Below are positions 14,984-22,916 of a stretch of 64,000 bases of DNA, in pieces. How positions within the stretch are numbered: position 1 is the stretch's first letter; each line of letters opens with the position of its first letter. The stretch is from CAVSJA01 sp963728145 (GTDB taxonomy: Bacteria > Bacteroidota > Bacteroidia > Chitinophagales > Chitinophagaceae): positions 124,001 to 188,000 of the forward strand of contig CAVSJA010000003.1 in the NCBI GenBank assembly GCA_963728145.1, given 5' to 3'. The notes under the pieces are model-generated. The model made no database searches, was not told the origin of the DNA, and saw only the letters and a list, made by a program, of their open reading frames with translations. The translations under genes were made by a program, and so were the position numbers.

Positions 14984-17512
14984 ATGAACATGTTCAGGAT
15001 CTACGCAAAAAGCATATTGTCTTTTTTTGGCGCTTTGATTGTTTTAATGTCAAACGCGCAAACGCCAGCCACCTATACTTCATCAGATATTTATCTCCAA
15101 CTAAAGAAATTAAAGGTACTGGGGTCAGTATTGTATGTTGCCGCGCATCCCGATGATGAGAATACACGCTTGCTGGCATACTTCGCTAAAGAAAGATTAT
15201 TGCGTACAGGATATTTATCTATCACAAGAGGTGATGGAGGACAAAACCTTATTGGAGAAGAACAGGGAATTGACCTGGGATTGATAAGAACCCAGGAACT
15301 CTTATCGGCAAGAAGAATTGATGGTGCAGAGCAATTCTTCACTCGTGCTTATGATTTTGGATATAGCAAGAGCACGGAGGAAGCAATGAAGATCTGGGAT
15401 AAACAAAAGGTATTGAGTGATGTTGTATGGGTAATCCGCAAATTCCAGCCTGATGTGATCATCACCCGTTTTCCTGAAGACAATCGTGCCGGCCATGGTC
15501 ATCACTCCGGTTCCGCAGTTTTAGCACACGAAGCATTTAAGCTTGCCGCTGATCCAAATGCATTTCCTGAACAATTTAAGTTTGGCGTTGGCCCATGGCA
15601 AGTGAAGCGTATAGTTTGGAATACTTTCAATTTCGGTGGAAATAATACCATTACAGAAGATCAATTAAAGCTTGATGTAGGTAACTATAATCCAATTCTT
15701 GGTAAAGGATATGGCGAGATCTCAGCGGAAAGCAGAAGCCAGCACAAGAGCCAGGGATTTGGCGTACCTGCAGCAAGAGGAGCTCAGCTGGAATATTTCA
15801 GACCAGTAGAAGGACCGCCAGCTTCCAAAGATCTTTACGACGAAGTAGACATAAGCTGGTCAAGAGTGGATGGAGCCGGGGAAATTGATCAAATGATCGA
15901 TAAGTTGATCAATAGCTTCAACCTGGCAAAACCAGAATTAACGGTGCCTGGATTGCTTGAAGTATATAAGCAATTAGCAAGATTGAAAGATGGATATTGG
16001 AAAGCACAAAAGATCCAGGAAGTTCAACAGCTTATTGAAGCTAGTAGCGGTTTGTGGCTTGAAGCATCGGCAAACAATCAATTTGCCGTTCAGGGGGATT
16101 CAATACGAATACAGGTGCAGGTGAACAACCGCCTTGGATCGGATGCAAAACTAATGCGGGTTTCATTTGACGGGTTTGATACAACAATGCAACAAAAGCT
16201 CGAATCAAACAAGAATCTGAATTTCGTCAAGATGGTTTATGTTTCTCCCTCGAAAACAATCACGCAACCTTACTGGCTGGAACAAAAAATGAATGAGGGT
16301 TCTTTCAATGTTGCTGACCAGAATATGATCGGAAGACCGGAAAACAGTTCCTCGTACCAGGCTAATTTCGAAGTTATTATTGGTGGACAATCATTCAGTT
16401 TTACGAAACCCATTCGATATAGATTCACGGACCCGGTGAAAGGTGAACTTTACCAGCCACTGACGGTAATGCCGCCAGTGTCCGTATCAACTGATCCGGG
16501 ATTGATCATTTTCAATAAAAATGAAAAGCAACAAAGTTCAGACCTTGTTGTGAAGTTAACTGCCAACAAGAATTTCGATAAATACAAGTTGAAAGTTTCA
16601 AAAAAGATCGGAACGGAGAACAGTACAAAAACTGATACCAGTTTCAGTTTAGCAAAGGGATTAACGAAGGACTATTACTTCAGCTTGAATAATAAGACAC
16701 TGAACGGTAAAGAGCAGGACCAGGTGCTTGCTTTTGCTGAGTTGAAGAATGGTAAGGAATTTCAACCCGCTTCATTAGCCCTTACGGGAATCAAATATGA
16801 TCATATCCCTTATATCCAGTATTTCTACCAGGATGCGGTTAAAGTGCTTAATATCGATTTAAAAACAGTAGGTAAGAGAATTGGTTACCTTGAAGGCGCT
16901 GGTGATAAAGTTCCTGAAGCTTTGGAAGAAATGGGTTATGACGTAGTAATGCTTAAAGAAAAGGATATTTATCCGGCTTTCCTCAAGCAATTCGATGCGA
17001 TCATTACCGGCGTTCGGGCATATAATGTCAATGATTATATGGCGCGGAAGTATGAGGTGTTAATGAACTATGTGAAAGAGGGTGGCAATCTCATCGTTCA
17101 ATACAATACCATCAATTTTGTAAGCAATATCCGGTCGAGGATCGGGCCTTATCCATTCAATATCTCACGCAATCGTATTACTGATCAGAATGCAAAAGTG
17201 AAATTCCTTTTGCCCGATCACCCGGTATTAAATTATCCCAATAAGATCACTGATGCTGATTTTGAAAATTGGATCCAGGAAAGAGGGATCTATCATGCAG
17301 ATCAGATCGATTCAATTAATTATAAGACTCCTTTGTCGATGGCCGATCCCGGAGAACCAGAACAAAAAGGAAGCCTGATCATTACTGATTACGGAAAAGG
17401 TAAATTCGTATATACAGGGCTGGTATTCTTTCGACAATTACCCGCTGCAGTTCCTGGTGCTTACCGTTTGCTGGCAAATATCATTGCATTGAATAAAAAG
17501 AAAGGATTTTAA
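14984..17512 (+). CDS. Large secreted PIG-L/LmbE family deacetylase
   Basis: An 842-residue protein, far longer than a plain PIG-L enzyme of about 230. After the signal peptide comes the deacetylase domain with AHPDDE (about residues 54-59) and the HGHH metal site (about 171-174), the zinc-dependent N-acetyl-sugar deacetylase signature. A central beta-rich region (about 360-590) resembles NEW3/Ig-like modules. The C-terminal 220 residues (GYLEGAGDKVPEALEEMGYDV, GVRAYNVND) resemble a ThuA/amidotransferase-like domain. It is coupled to the serine hydrolase upstream and to two tiny membrane proteins and a symporter downstream, which suggests that released small molecules are imported. The substrate is unknown. 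Confidence 0.88.
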   Translation: MNMFRIYAKSILSFFGALIVLMSNAQTPATYTSSDIYLQLKKLKVLGSVLYVAAHPDDENTRLLAYFAKERLLRTGYLSITRGDGGQNLIGEEQGIDLGLIRTQELLSARRIDGAEQFFTRAYDFGYSKSTEEAMKIWDKQKVLSDVVWVIRKFQPDVIITRFPEDNRAGHGHHSGSAVLAHEAFKLAADPNAFPEQFKFGVGPWQVKRIVWNTFNFGGNNTITEDQLKLDVGNYNPILGKGYGEISAESRSQHKSQGFGVPAARGAQLEYFRPVEGPPASKDLYDEVDISWSRVDGAGEIDQMIDKLINSFNLAKPELTVPGLLEVYKQLARLKDGYWKAQKIQEVQQLIEASSGLWLEASANNQFAVQGDSIRIQVQVNNRLGSDAKLMRVSFDGFDTTMQQKLESNKNLNFVKMVYVSPSKTITQPYWLEQKMNEGSFNVADQNMIGRPENSSSYQANFEVIIGGQSFSFTKPIRYRFTDPVKGELYQPLTVMPPVSVSTDPGLIIFNKNEKQQSSDLVVKLTANKNFDKYKLKVSKKIGTENSTKTDTSFSLAKGLTKDYYFSLNNKTLNGKEQDQVLAFAELKNGKEFQPASLALTGIKYDHIPYIQYFYQDAVKVLNIDLKTVGKRIGYLEGAGDKVPEALEEMGYDVVMLKEKDIYPAFLKQFDAIITGVRAYNVNDYMARKYEVLMNYVKEGGNLIVQYNTINFVSNIRSRIGPYPFNISRNRITDQNAKVKFLLPDHPVLNYPNKITDADFENWIQERGIYHADQIDSINYKTPLSMADPGEPEQKGSLIITDYGKGKFVYTGLVFFRQLPAAVPGAYRLLANIIALNKKKGF

Positions 17513-17514
17513 CA

Positions 17515-17679
17515 ATGGAAGGTAACAGGACTCCGGAACAGCGCCGACAGATTGCGTTGATCGTTGCGATTGTGATCGGACTTGGCCTGGGATTTTTTAT
17601 CAAGCGATTGCATATTGGCCTGTTGATCGGCGTGGTCATCGGAATAATCATCCTGGCACTATCATCAAAAAGAAGATAA
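17515..17679 (+). CDS. Small two-helix membrane protein (54 aa)
   Basis: MEGNRTPEQRRQ then two hydrophobic stretches (about residues 13-28, IALIVAIVIGLGLGFF, and 33-49) separated by a short KRLH turn, ending SSKRR. It begins 2 bases after the PIG-L stop and its TAA overlaps the next ATG (TAATG), so translation looks coupled. I do not recognise the family. Its place between a deacetylase and a transporter suggests an accessory membrane role, which is inference. Confidence 0.7.
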   Translation: MEGNRTPEQRRQIALIVAIVIGLGLGFFIKRLHIGLLIGVVIGIIILALSSKRR

Positions 17680-17804
17680 TGGAAAAACGCGATAATGAAT
17701 CGAGTCCATTGTTTAAAAGATGGACCAGTTGGTACGTGCTTGTGATTGCATTCCTGGCCCTGCTGATTGTTTTATTCTATTTCTTCACTCAACACTTTTC
17801 ATGA
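17679..17804 (+). CDS. Small single-pass membrane protein (41 aa)
   Basis: A charged N-terminus (MEKRDNESSPLFKRWTS) is followed by one membrane helix (WYVLVIAFLALLIVLFYFF). The ATG overlaps the preceding stop by one base and the TGA overlaps the symporter ATG (ATGA), a double coupling that supports a real gene. By inference it could be a small subunit or stabiliser of the symporter. Confidence 0.7.
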   Translation: MEKRDNESSPLFKRWTSWYVLVIAFLALLIVLFYFFTQHFS

Positions 17805-19513
17805 ATTTCAGCCCCCTCGACTGGACCGTTCTCACTGTTACTTTGGTGCTGATCTTTGCTTACGGCATTTTTAAAAGCCGTACTACAAAGGACCTGGATG
17901 GCTATTTCCTGAGCAATCGCGAAATGCCATGGTGGATCGTGCTGCTGAGCATTATGGGAACCCAGGCGAGTGCAATTACATTTCTTACTGCTCCAGGCCA
18001 GGCTTATTCCGATGGAATGCGTTTCGTGCAGTACTATTTCGGTCAGCCCTTGGCGATGGTGCTGATCTGTATAAGCTTTGTTCCAATATTCCGAAGGATG
18101 AAGATCTATACTGCTTATGAATACCTCGAAAAGCGTTTCGATCAAAAAACAAGAGCACTTACATCATTCCTATTCTTGCTTTCAAGGGGTTTATCCACTG
18201 GGATCAGCGTAATCGCGCCATCAATTGTATTGCATAGCTTATTTGGCTGGAATTTTTTTCTTACCACATTGGTAATGGGTGGGGTATTGATCGTGTACAC
18301 GGTAACGGGTGGTGCACGTGCCGTAGCCTACACACAAACAATCCAGTTCGTAATTATTTATGCAGCCATGTTCACGGCAGGTTGGTTTGCGATCAACATG
18401 CTACCGGATGGAGTAGGAGTGAATGAGGCACTTCATATCGGGGGTAAATCTGGCAAGCTGAATGTATTTACAAGTGGATTTAAAGATGGAAGTTTTGATT
18501 GGAATGACCGGTACAATATTTTCAGCGGCCTGTTCGGTGGATTATTTCTTGCACTGAGTTATTTCGGCACGGATCAAAGCCAGGTGGGCCGATATCTTAC
18601 CGCAAGAACAGAAAAAGAAAGCAAACTTGGCTTATTATTGAACGGCCTGGTGAAAGTTCCCTTGCAATTCTCAATGCTCCTGATCGGTGTTTTTGTTTTT
18701 TCTTTCTATCAATTCTATAAGGCTCCGGTCTATTTCAATCTTGCGCATGAAGCAAACGTGAAAGCAAGTGTACACGCGGACGATTATTCGAAATTATCAC
18801 AGCAATACGATCTGATCCAGGAGCAAAAACAACAAACCGTAACCCAACTCGCAACGGCGGTAAAGAATGAGGATGAAACAAAGATTGATGAGCTTAGAAA
18901 GGTCATGGAAACTCAGCAACTGGAAGCAAAGCTGGTTAGGGATTCCGTGAAATCCATTGTAAAGAAGGCAAATCCCGGTACAGATGCCAATGACAACAAT
19001 TATGTCTTTCTGCGTTTTGTGGGTGACTTTCTGCCGAATGGTATTGTAGGATTGATCATTGCAATAATTTTCCTCGCATCATGGGGAAGCATTGCAGCTG
19101 CACTGAATTCACTTGCCTCATGCACGATGATCGATTTTCATAAAAAGTTTTCAAAAAAGGATCTAAGCGATCTGCAGGAATATAAATGGTCGAAATTTTA
19201 TACAATGGTTTGGGGAATCTTCTGTGTGCTTGCAGCGCAGTTTGCTTATAACCTCGGGAACACCCTTATCGAAGCGGTTAATATTTTAGGCTCCTGGTTT
19301 TACGGTACGATCCTCGGAGTCTTCCTTGTAGCATTCTATTTCAAACGAGTCGGGGGAAATGCAGTTTTTATTGCAGCTATTCTCGCGGAGCTTATAGTTA
19401 TCTCGATCAGTCGTTGGACTCAAATTTCATTTCTCTGGCTCACCGGCATCGGCGCGGCAGCAGTGATTCTGATTTCTTTGATACTTCAGCCTTTTATGAA
19501 GAAGAAAAGGTGA
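17801..19513 (+). CDS. Sodium:solute symporter (SSS family)
   Basis: A 570-residue inner-membrane transporter with about 13 helices. The ATG at 17801 overlaps the upstream stop (ATGA); the longer upstream frame reads through the previous small gene. Family blocks: DGYFLSNREMPWWIVLLSIMGTQASAITFLTAPGQ near the N-terminus and YFGTDQSQVGRYLTARTEKES (about residue 250), the typical SSS signature. A hydrophilic, coiled-coil-like loop lies at about 315-390 (LSQQYDLIQEQKQQTVTQLA). It is probably Na+-driven import of a sugar or acid released by the upstream hydrolases. The stop codon lies in the first unit of the following GAATGGT repeat. Confidence 0.9.
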   Translation: MNFSPLDWTVLTVTLVLIFAYGIFKSRTTKDLDGYFLSNREMPWWIVLLSIMGTQASAITFLTAPGQAYSDGMRFVQYYFGQPLAMVLICISFVPIFRRMKIYTAYEYLEKRFDQKTRALTSFLFLLSRGLSTGISVIAPSIVLHSLFGWNFFLTTLVMGGVLIVYTVTGGARAVAYTQTIQFVIIYAAMFTAGWFAINMLPDGVGVNEALHIGGKSGKLNVFTSGFKDGSFDWNDRYNIFSGLFGGLFLALSYFGTDQSQVGRYLTARTEKESKLGLLLNGLVKVPLQFSMLLIGVFVFSFYQFYKAPVYFNLAHEANVKASVHADDYSKLSQQYDLIQEQKQQTVTQLATAVKNEDETKIDELRKVMETQQLEAKLVRDSVKSIVKKANPGTDANDNNYVFLRFVGDFLPNGIVGLIIAIIFLASWGSIAAALNSLASCTMIDFHKKFSKKDLSDLQEYKWSKFYTMVWGIFCVLAAQFAYNLGNTLIEAVNILGSWFYGTILGVFLVAFYFKRVGGNAVFIAAILAELIVISISRWTQISFLWLTGIGAAAVILISLILQPFMKKKR

Positions 19514-19705
19514 ATGGTGAATGGTGAATGGTGAATGGTGAATGGTGAATGGTGAATGGTGAATGGTGAATGAGCTAATCAATCTTTTAAAAATAAAGCA
19601 CCCGGAATTCCCGGAGTGCTTTATTTTTTATATCGATTATATAAATACTAAAACATTTCCTGTTTCACTATTACCCATTCACCATTGACCATTCACCATT
19701 CACTA
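19511..19705. repeat. Word-repeat hairpin, GAATGGT 7-mer, with terminator in its loop
   Basis: The left arm (19511-19573) holds nine near-perfect tandem copies of GAATGGT. The right arm (19671-19702) carries the complements ACCATTC. The left arm starts in the TGA of the symporter and the right arm ends in the TAG of the convergent DUF2911 gene, so the element spans the gap exactly. A normal bidirectional terminator lies inside. Confidence 0.92.
19589..19629. terminator. Bidirectional intrinsic terminator
   Basis: AAATAAAGCACCCGG, AATT and CCCGGAGTGCTTTATTT form a stem of about 15 bp with A-rich and T-rich flanks, so it can stop transcription from either convergent gene. Confidence 0.88.
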
Positions 19706-20539
19706 ATTCAACGTCTTCAGCAACTTCTCATTCAACTCCACATAGTCAGCATTCTGCGCCTCTTTAGCTAGATCGATTGACTTTTTTGCACTGGCAATTG
19801 CTTCCTGTTTTTTACCTTGTTTAGCCAAAGCGTTTGCGCGTTGGTGATATACCCAGAAAGCCTTGGGATTTTGTTCGATAGCTTTATCAAACCAGGCAAT
19901 CGCCTTGTTGAGGTCTTTACCATTGTCTAAATAATACATTGCCGCATTAAAATACGGACGATTATCATTGTTCATCAATTGGTTGATTTGAGCCATAATC
20001 CTCGAATCAACATCAGTGGTTATTGGTAATTCAACAATTGAATTTTCCCAGAGTATTGCCAATCCCATTGAATTCGGTTTGATATCACCGAACACCATGG
20101 TGAATGTTTCAATTGGAAAAGGCATCGCCTGTACTTCTGCTTTTACTCTTGCCACGTCCTGATCCTGCTTATAGTCGGCGGGGCTTGTAACATTGAGCTG
20201 CTTTGTAATAATGATTGTCCAGGAACCTGCTTCCGGAATCGTCAGCAAGCCATATTTACCGGGATTAACCTTCTTACCACCGATCATTACAGTATCTCCA
20301 AATGTGATGGTGGTCGCATTATTGGCACCAGTCCTCCAAACCTTTCCATAAGGCACCAGGTCGCCCATTATCTTACGACCCTTCATGCTGGGGCGGGAAT
20401 AATTCAGTTCGACAAAAGAAAGGGCAAAATCCTGCCGTACTGTTGTGGTGGTAGAGGCTGCTGGCGTACGCAATTGTTGTGCATTGATCCCGATAACAAA
20501 ACACGAGCATACCGCAAGCAGGAAGAAATATTTTCTCAT
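19703..20539 (-). CDS. DUF2911 domain protein with C-terminal TPR
   Basis: A 278-residue secreted protein. The start at 20539 is directly followed by a signal peptide (MRKYFFLLAVCSCFVIGINAQ). Residues about 30-170 are the DUF2911 domain (NYSRPSMKGRKIMGDLVPYGKVWRTGANNATTI, KVNPGKYGLLTIP). The C-terminal 90 residues form at least two TPR helical pairs (NKAIAWFDKAIEQNPKAFWVYHQRANALAKQGKKQEA). DUF2911 has no known function; it is common in Bacteroidota periplasmic proteins. TATATTTG on the reverse strand at 20565-20558 may be its -7 box. Confidence 0.88.
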   Translation of the reverse strand: MRKYFFLLAVCSCFVIGINAQQLRTPAASTTTTVRQDFALSFVELNYSRPSMKGRKIMGDLVPYGKVWRTGANNATTITFGDTVMIGGKKVNPGKYGLLTIPEAGSWTIIITKQLNVTSPADYKQDQDVARVKAEVQAMPFPIETFTMVFGDIKPNSMGLAILWENSIVELPITTDVDSRIMAQINQLMNNDNRPYFNAAMYYLDNGKDLNKAIAWFDKAIEQNPKAFWVYHQRANALAKQGKKQEAIASAKKSIDLAKEAQNADYVELNEKLLKTLN

Positions 20540-20606
20540 GACAAAAATGTTTTGCGGCAAATATACTTGAATTAAAAGGAGGGGGGAAGTTTTTGGATAG
20601 CCGGTA

Positions 20607-22079
20607 TCAGAATCGAATTATAACCGTTGCCCGGGCTTTTTTACCCTTGGTTACCTTCCATGCCGGACCTTCTTTGATTAGCCTGATTGCCTCTGCATCT
20701 TTCTGTTTGCCAAGTGATTTCTCGATCTTGAACGAAGAGAGTTGTCCTTTTTTATCTACGAGGAAGGAAACTACGACCTCAGCAACATTTGATTCAAGTT
20801 TGTCACTGATTTCACGATCAGTACTAATTTTGTTATTCTTTTCAAGATATTTTTCATACTCAACCCAATCGATTACCGGGGTCGCATCCTGCACATTTGT
20901 AGACAATCCTTTCCTTTCGGAGAACGATTTTTTCTTTTGTGAGCCATACCCAACGACTACTACCTCATTGAGCGATTGGTTACTGGGATCTAACCTGATA
21001 TCGTTTGAAGTTTTAGTGCTATTCAATTCAACTTTCTTTTGATCATAGCCAACTATAGACACACTCACTTTGGCTACTGAATCTTTGACGTTGTCCAATT
21101 GAAAATAGCCCTGCTCATTGGTTACGGTGGAGTATTTTTCTTTATCTAATGATACGATTGCATTAGCTACAGGCAGATTGTTATTGTTATCAAGCACCCT
21201 GCCCCGAAAATTATTTTGCCGGGTTTGATTGCCGTAGAATTCTTCCTGGGTTGATCTTGGCTGAGCCTTCGCGAGATCAGTAATGCCGACCTTGATATTA
21301 TCCTGATCTCTATTAGCCGATGTAATGCTTTTGGCAACCTTATCCTCAGACACTTTCACTCCAGCAGCCCGTCCTGAAATCATTTCCATTTTTGAATTGG
21401 CGTTTACTGTATCAAACTTTAGTTGAACTGGAGGAAGATTTGTAGCGTTCGACCGTGTCGTAAATGCGAAACTTTGAGTATCCTTATTGAGTTGAGTAGC
21501 AGAAGGACTTACGAAATTTGCGTCAAGTTCACTTACCGCATAGTCATCAGTCTTATATTCTTTTTGTTTTGCTACAAGTTTATTGCTCTTGATTGATGTC
21601 GAATCACTCAGTAATCTACGATCTCTCGATGCTTCGGAAGGCGTAATTGCGAATGTGCCTTGCGCTGATTCATCAGCAGGTCCAATTGTAGGTTGCGAAG
21701 GGGGCTTAGCATTTTCTCCTTTTGCGATAGTTGATTCTTGCTCTGAATTATTTTGGAAATTAGTATAGGTAAATACTCCACTGATAATAATTACAACAGC
21801 CGCCGCTGCCCACCACCATACAGTTGGTTTCATTGCTATTACTCGTCCTGAGCCTGATCTTTCTTCTATTGCGGCATTGATTTGGGCTAAATTCGAATTG
21901 ATAATTTCATCTCCATATACATTGCGCGTCGATTCCATTCCTTCAATCGCGTCGGCCAGGAATGGATCTTCCATTGCAGCTTTTTCCATGGCATGCATGT
22001 CTGCAGAAGAGAGTTCTCCGCTCAGATATTTTTGAATGTCTGCGGCAGAGTAGGATCTTATATTATCTGATTCGTTCAT
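20607..22079 (-). CDS. Anti-sigma-factor-like membrane protein with CarboxypepD_reg and TonB C-terminal domains
   Basis: A 490-residue protein downstream of an ECF sigma factor. Residues 1-80 are cytosolic and look like an anti-sigma N-terminus (SAADIQKYLSGELSSADMHAMEKAA, then EDPFLADAIEGME). One membrane helix follows (about 86-105). The periplasmic part has a carboxypeptidase-regulatory-like beta domain (about 290-370, FRGRVLDNNNNLPVANAIV), the SusC-like phrase NEVVVVGYGSQKKK, and a TonB-C-like end (about 410-490, NVAEVVVSFLVDKKGQ). Inference: it binds the sigma factor and links envelope signals to it. Such fusions are typical of Chitinophagaceae. Confidence 0.82.
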   Translation of the reverse strand: MNESDNIRSYSAADIQKYLSGELSSADMHAMEKAAMEDPFLADAIEGMESTRNVYGDEIINSNLAQINAAIEERSGSGRVIAMKPTVWWWAAAAVVIIISGVFTYTNFQNNSEQESTIAKGENAKPPSQPTIGPADESAQGTFAITPSEASRDRRLLSDSTSIKSNKLVAKQKEYKTDDYAVSELDANFVSPSATQLNKDTQSFAFTTRSNATNLPPVQLKFDTVNANSKMEMISGRAAGVKVSEDKVAKSITSANRDQDNIKVGITDLAKAQPRSTQEEFYGNQTRQNNFRGRVLDNNNNLPVANAIVSLDKEKYSTVTNEQGYFQLDNVKDSVAKVSVSIVGYDQKKVELNSTKTSNDIRLDPSNQSLNEVVVVGYGSQKKKSFSERKGLSTNVQDATPVIDWVEYEKYLEKNNKISTDREISDKLESNVAEVVVSFLVDKKGQLSSFKIEKSLGKQKDAEAIRLIKEGPAWKVTKGKKARATVIIRF

Positions 22080-22102
22080 TTTTGTCAGTACACTTGGATA
22101 CG

Positions 22103-22241
22103 AATAATAATCAATAATTAATAATTAATAATCAATAATCAATAGTTGCTACGATCATGATGAAATCCAAAAATACTTATGAAGCTAGAATTATTAATTA
22201 TTGATTATTGATTATTCACTAGATGGTTTAATCAATAATCA
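22103..22241. repeat. Word-repeat hairpin, AATCAATAATTAATAATC family
   Basis: The left arm (22103-22147) repeats AATAATCAATAATTAAT-like units; the right arm (22189-22216) carries ATTAATTATTGATTATTG. A further ATCAATAATCAACC (22231-22244) supplies the stop codon of the sigma factor gene. It lies between the co-directional sigma and anti-sigma genes. Confidence 0.75.
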
Positions 22242-22768
22242 ACCTTCATGGCCTCATTTTTCTCCATACAAATCTTCAAATTTCTTCTTCCATTCTGTAT
22301 ATAACTTCTTACTTTACTCCATTCCAACCCGGTTATTTCCGCAATTTCTTTATAACATTTGTTCTGTAAATAAAACAATTCTACCGTAATCTTTTGTTCC
22401 GCTGATAACGTTTGCAGGCATTTTTCCATGCGCTGAAACTGCTCTTCCTTCCATTCTACGCCATTCAGATGCAGTTCTTCTTCTAATTGCATACCCTCTG
22501 GGTTAAATTCTGTGGTTTTCAGGTTCTTCGGCGTTCGTAACTGCATCAGGCAGTGGTTCTTAGCAAGGGTATAGAGCCAACTCTTAAAGTTCTCCACTTC
22601 ATGTTTGTGCAGCTTCTGTACCAGCTCTTCGAAGATCTGCATAACCGCATCCTTAGCTGTCTCCGGCTCTTTCAGGTATTTCAGGCATACACCATATAAT
22701 AGATCCATATAGCGCTGGAAAAGGGTAGCCAGCACTTTCATATCGGAATCCTTCTTATAAAGATCCAC
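22232..22768 (-). CDS. ECF-type RNA polymerase sigma factor
   Basis: A sigma-70 factor of at least 178 residues. Region 2 is seen in LATLFQRYMDLLYGVCLKYL and ENFKSWLYTLAKNHCLMQLR; region 4 in LSAEQKITVELFYLQNKCYKEIAEITGLEWSKVRSYIQNGRRNLK, which ends in the DNA-binding helix-turn-helix. The given start is a GTG at 22768. In-frame codons upstream (reading ISASSLSDRQL) look like the normal N-terminus of the family, yet contain no ATG, GTG or TTG after the upstream stop, so the true start is uncertain. It likely forms a sigma/anti-sigma unit with the downstream gene, though a repeat separates them. Confidence 0.88.
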   Translation of the reverse strand: MDLYKKDSDMKVLATLFQRYMDLLYGVCLKYLKEPETAKDAVMQIFEELVQKLHKHEVENFKSWLYTLAKNHCLMQLRTPKNLKTTEFNPEGMQLEEELHLNGVEWKEEQFQRMEKCLQTLSAEQKITVELFYLQNKCYKEIAEITGLEWSKVRSYIQNGRRNLKICMEKNEAMKVDY

Positions 22769-22916
22769 TAATTGCCTATCGCTAAGCGATGATGCTGATA
22801 TGTTTCTAAGAAAGGTCAGAGTTTGATTTGATGGTTATTCGAACAAGATAATAAAAATTAGTTTTTGGCTGCATGTGTAAACTGTGAAATTCGATCATCT
22901 ACCTGAAAACATACTT

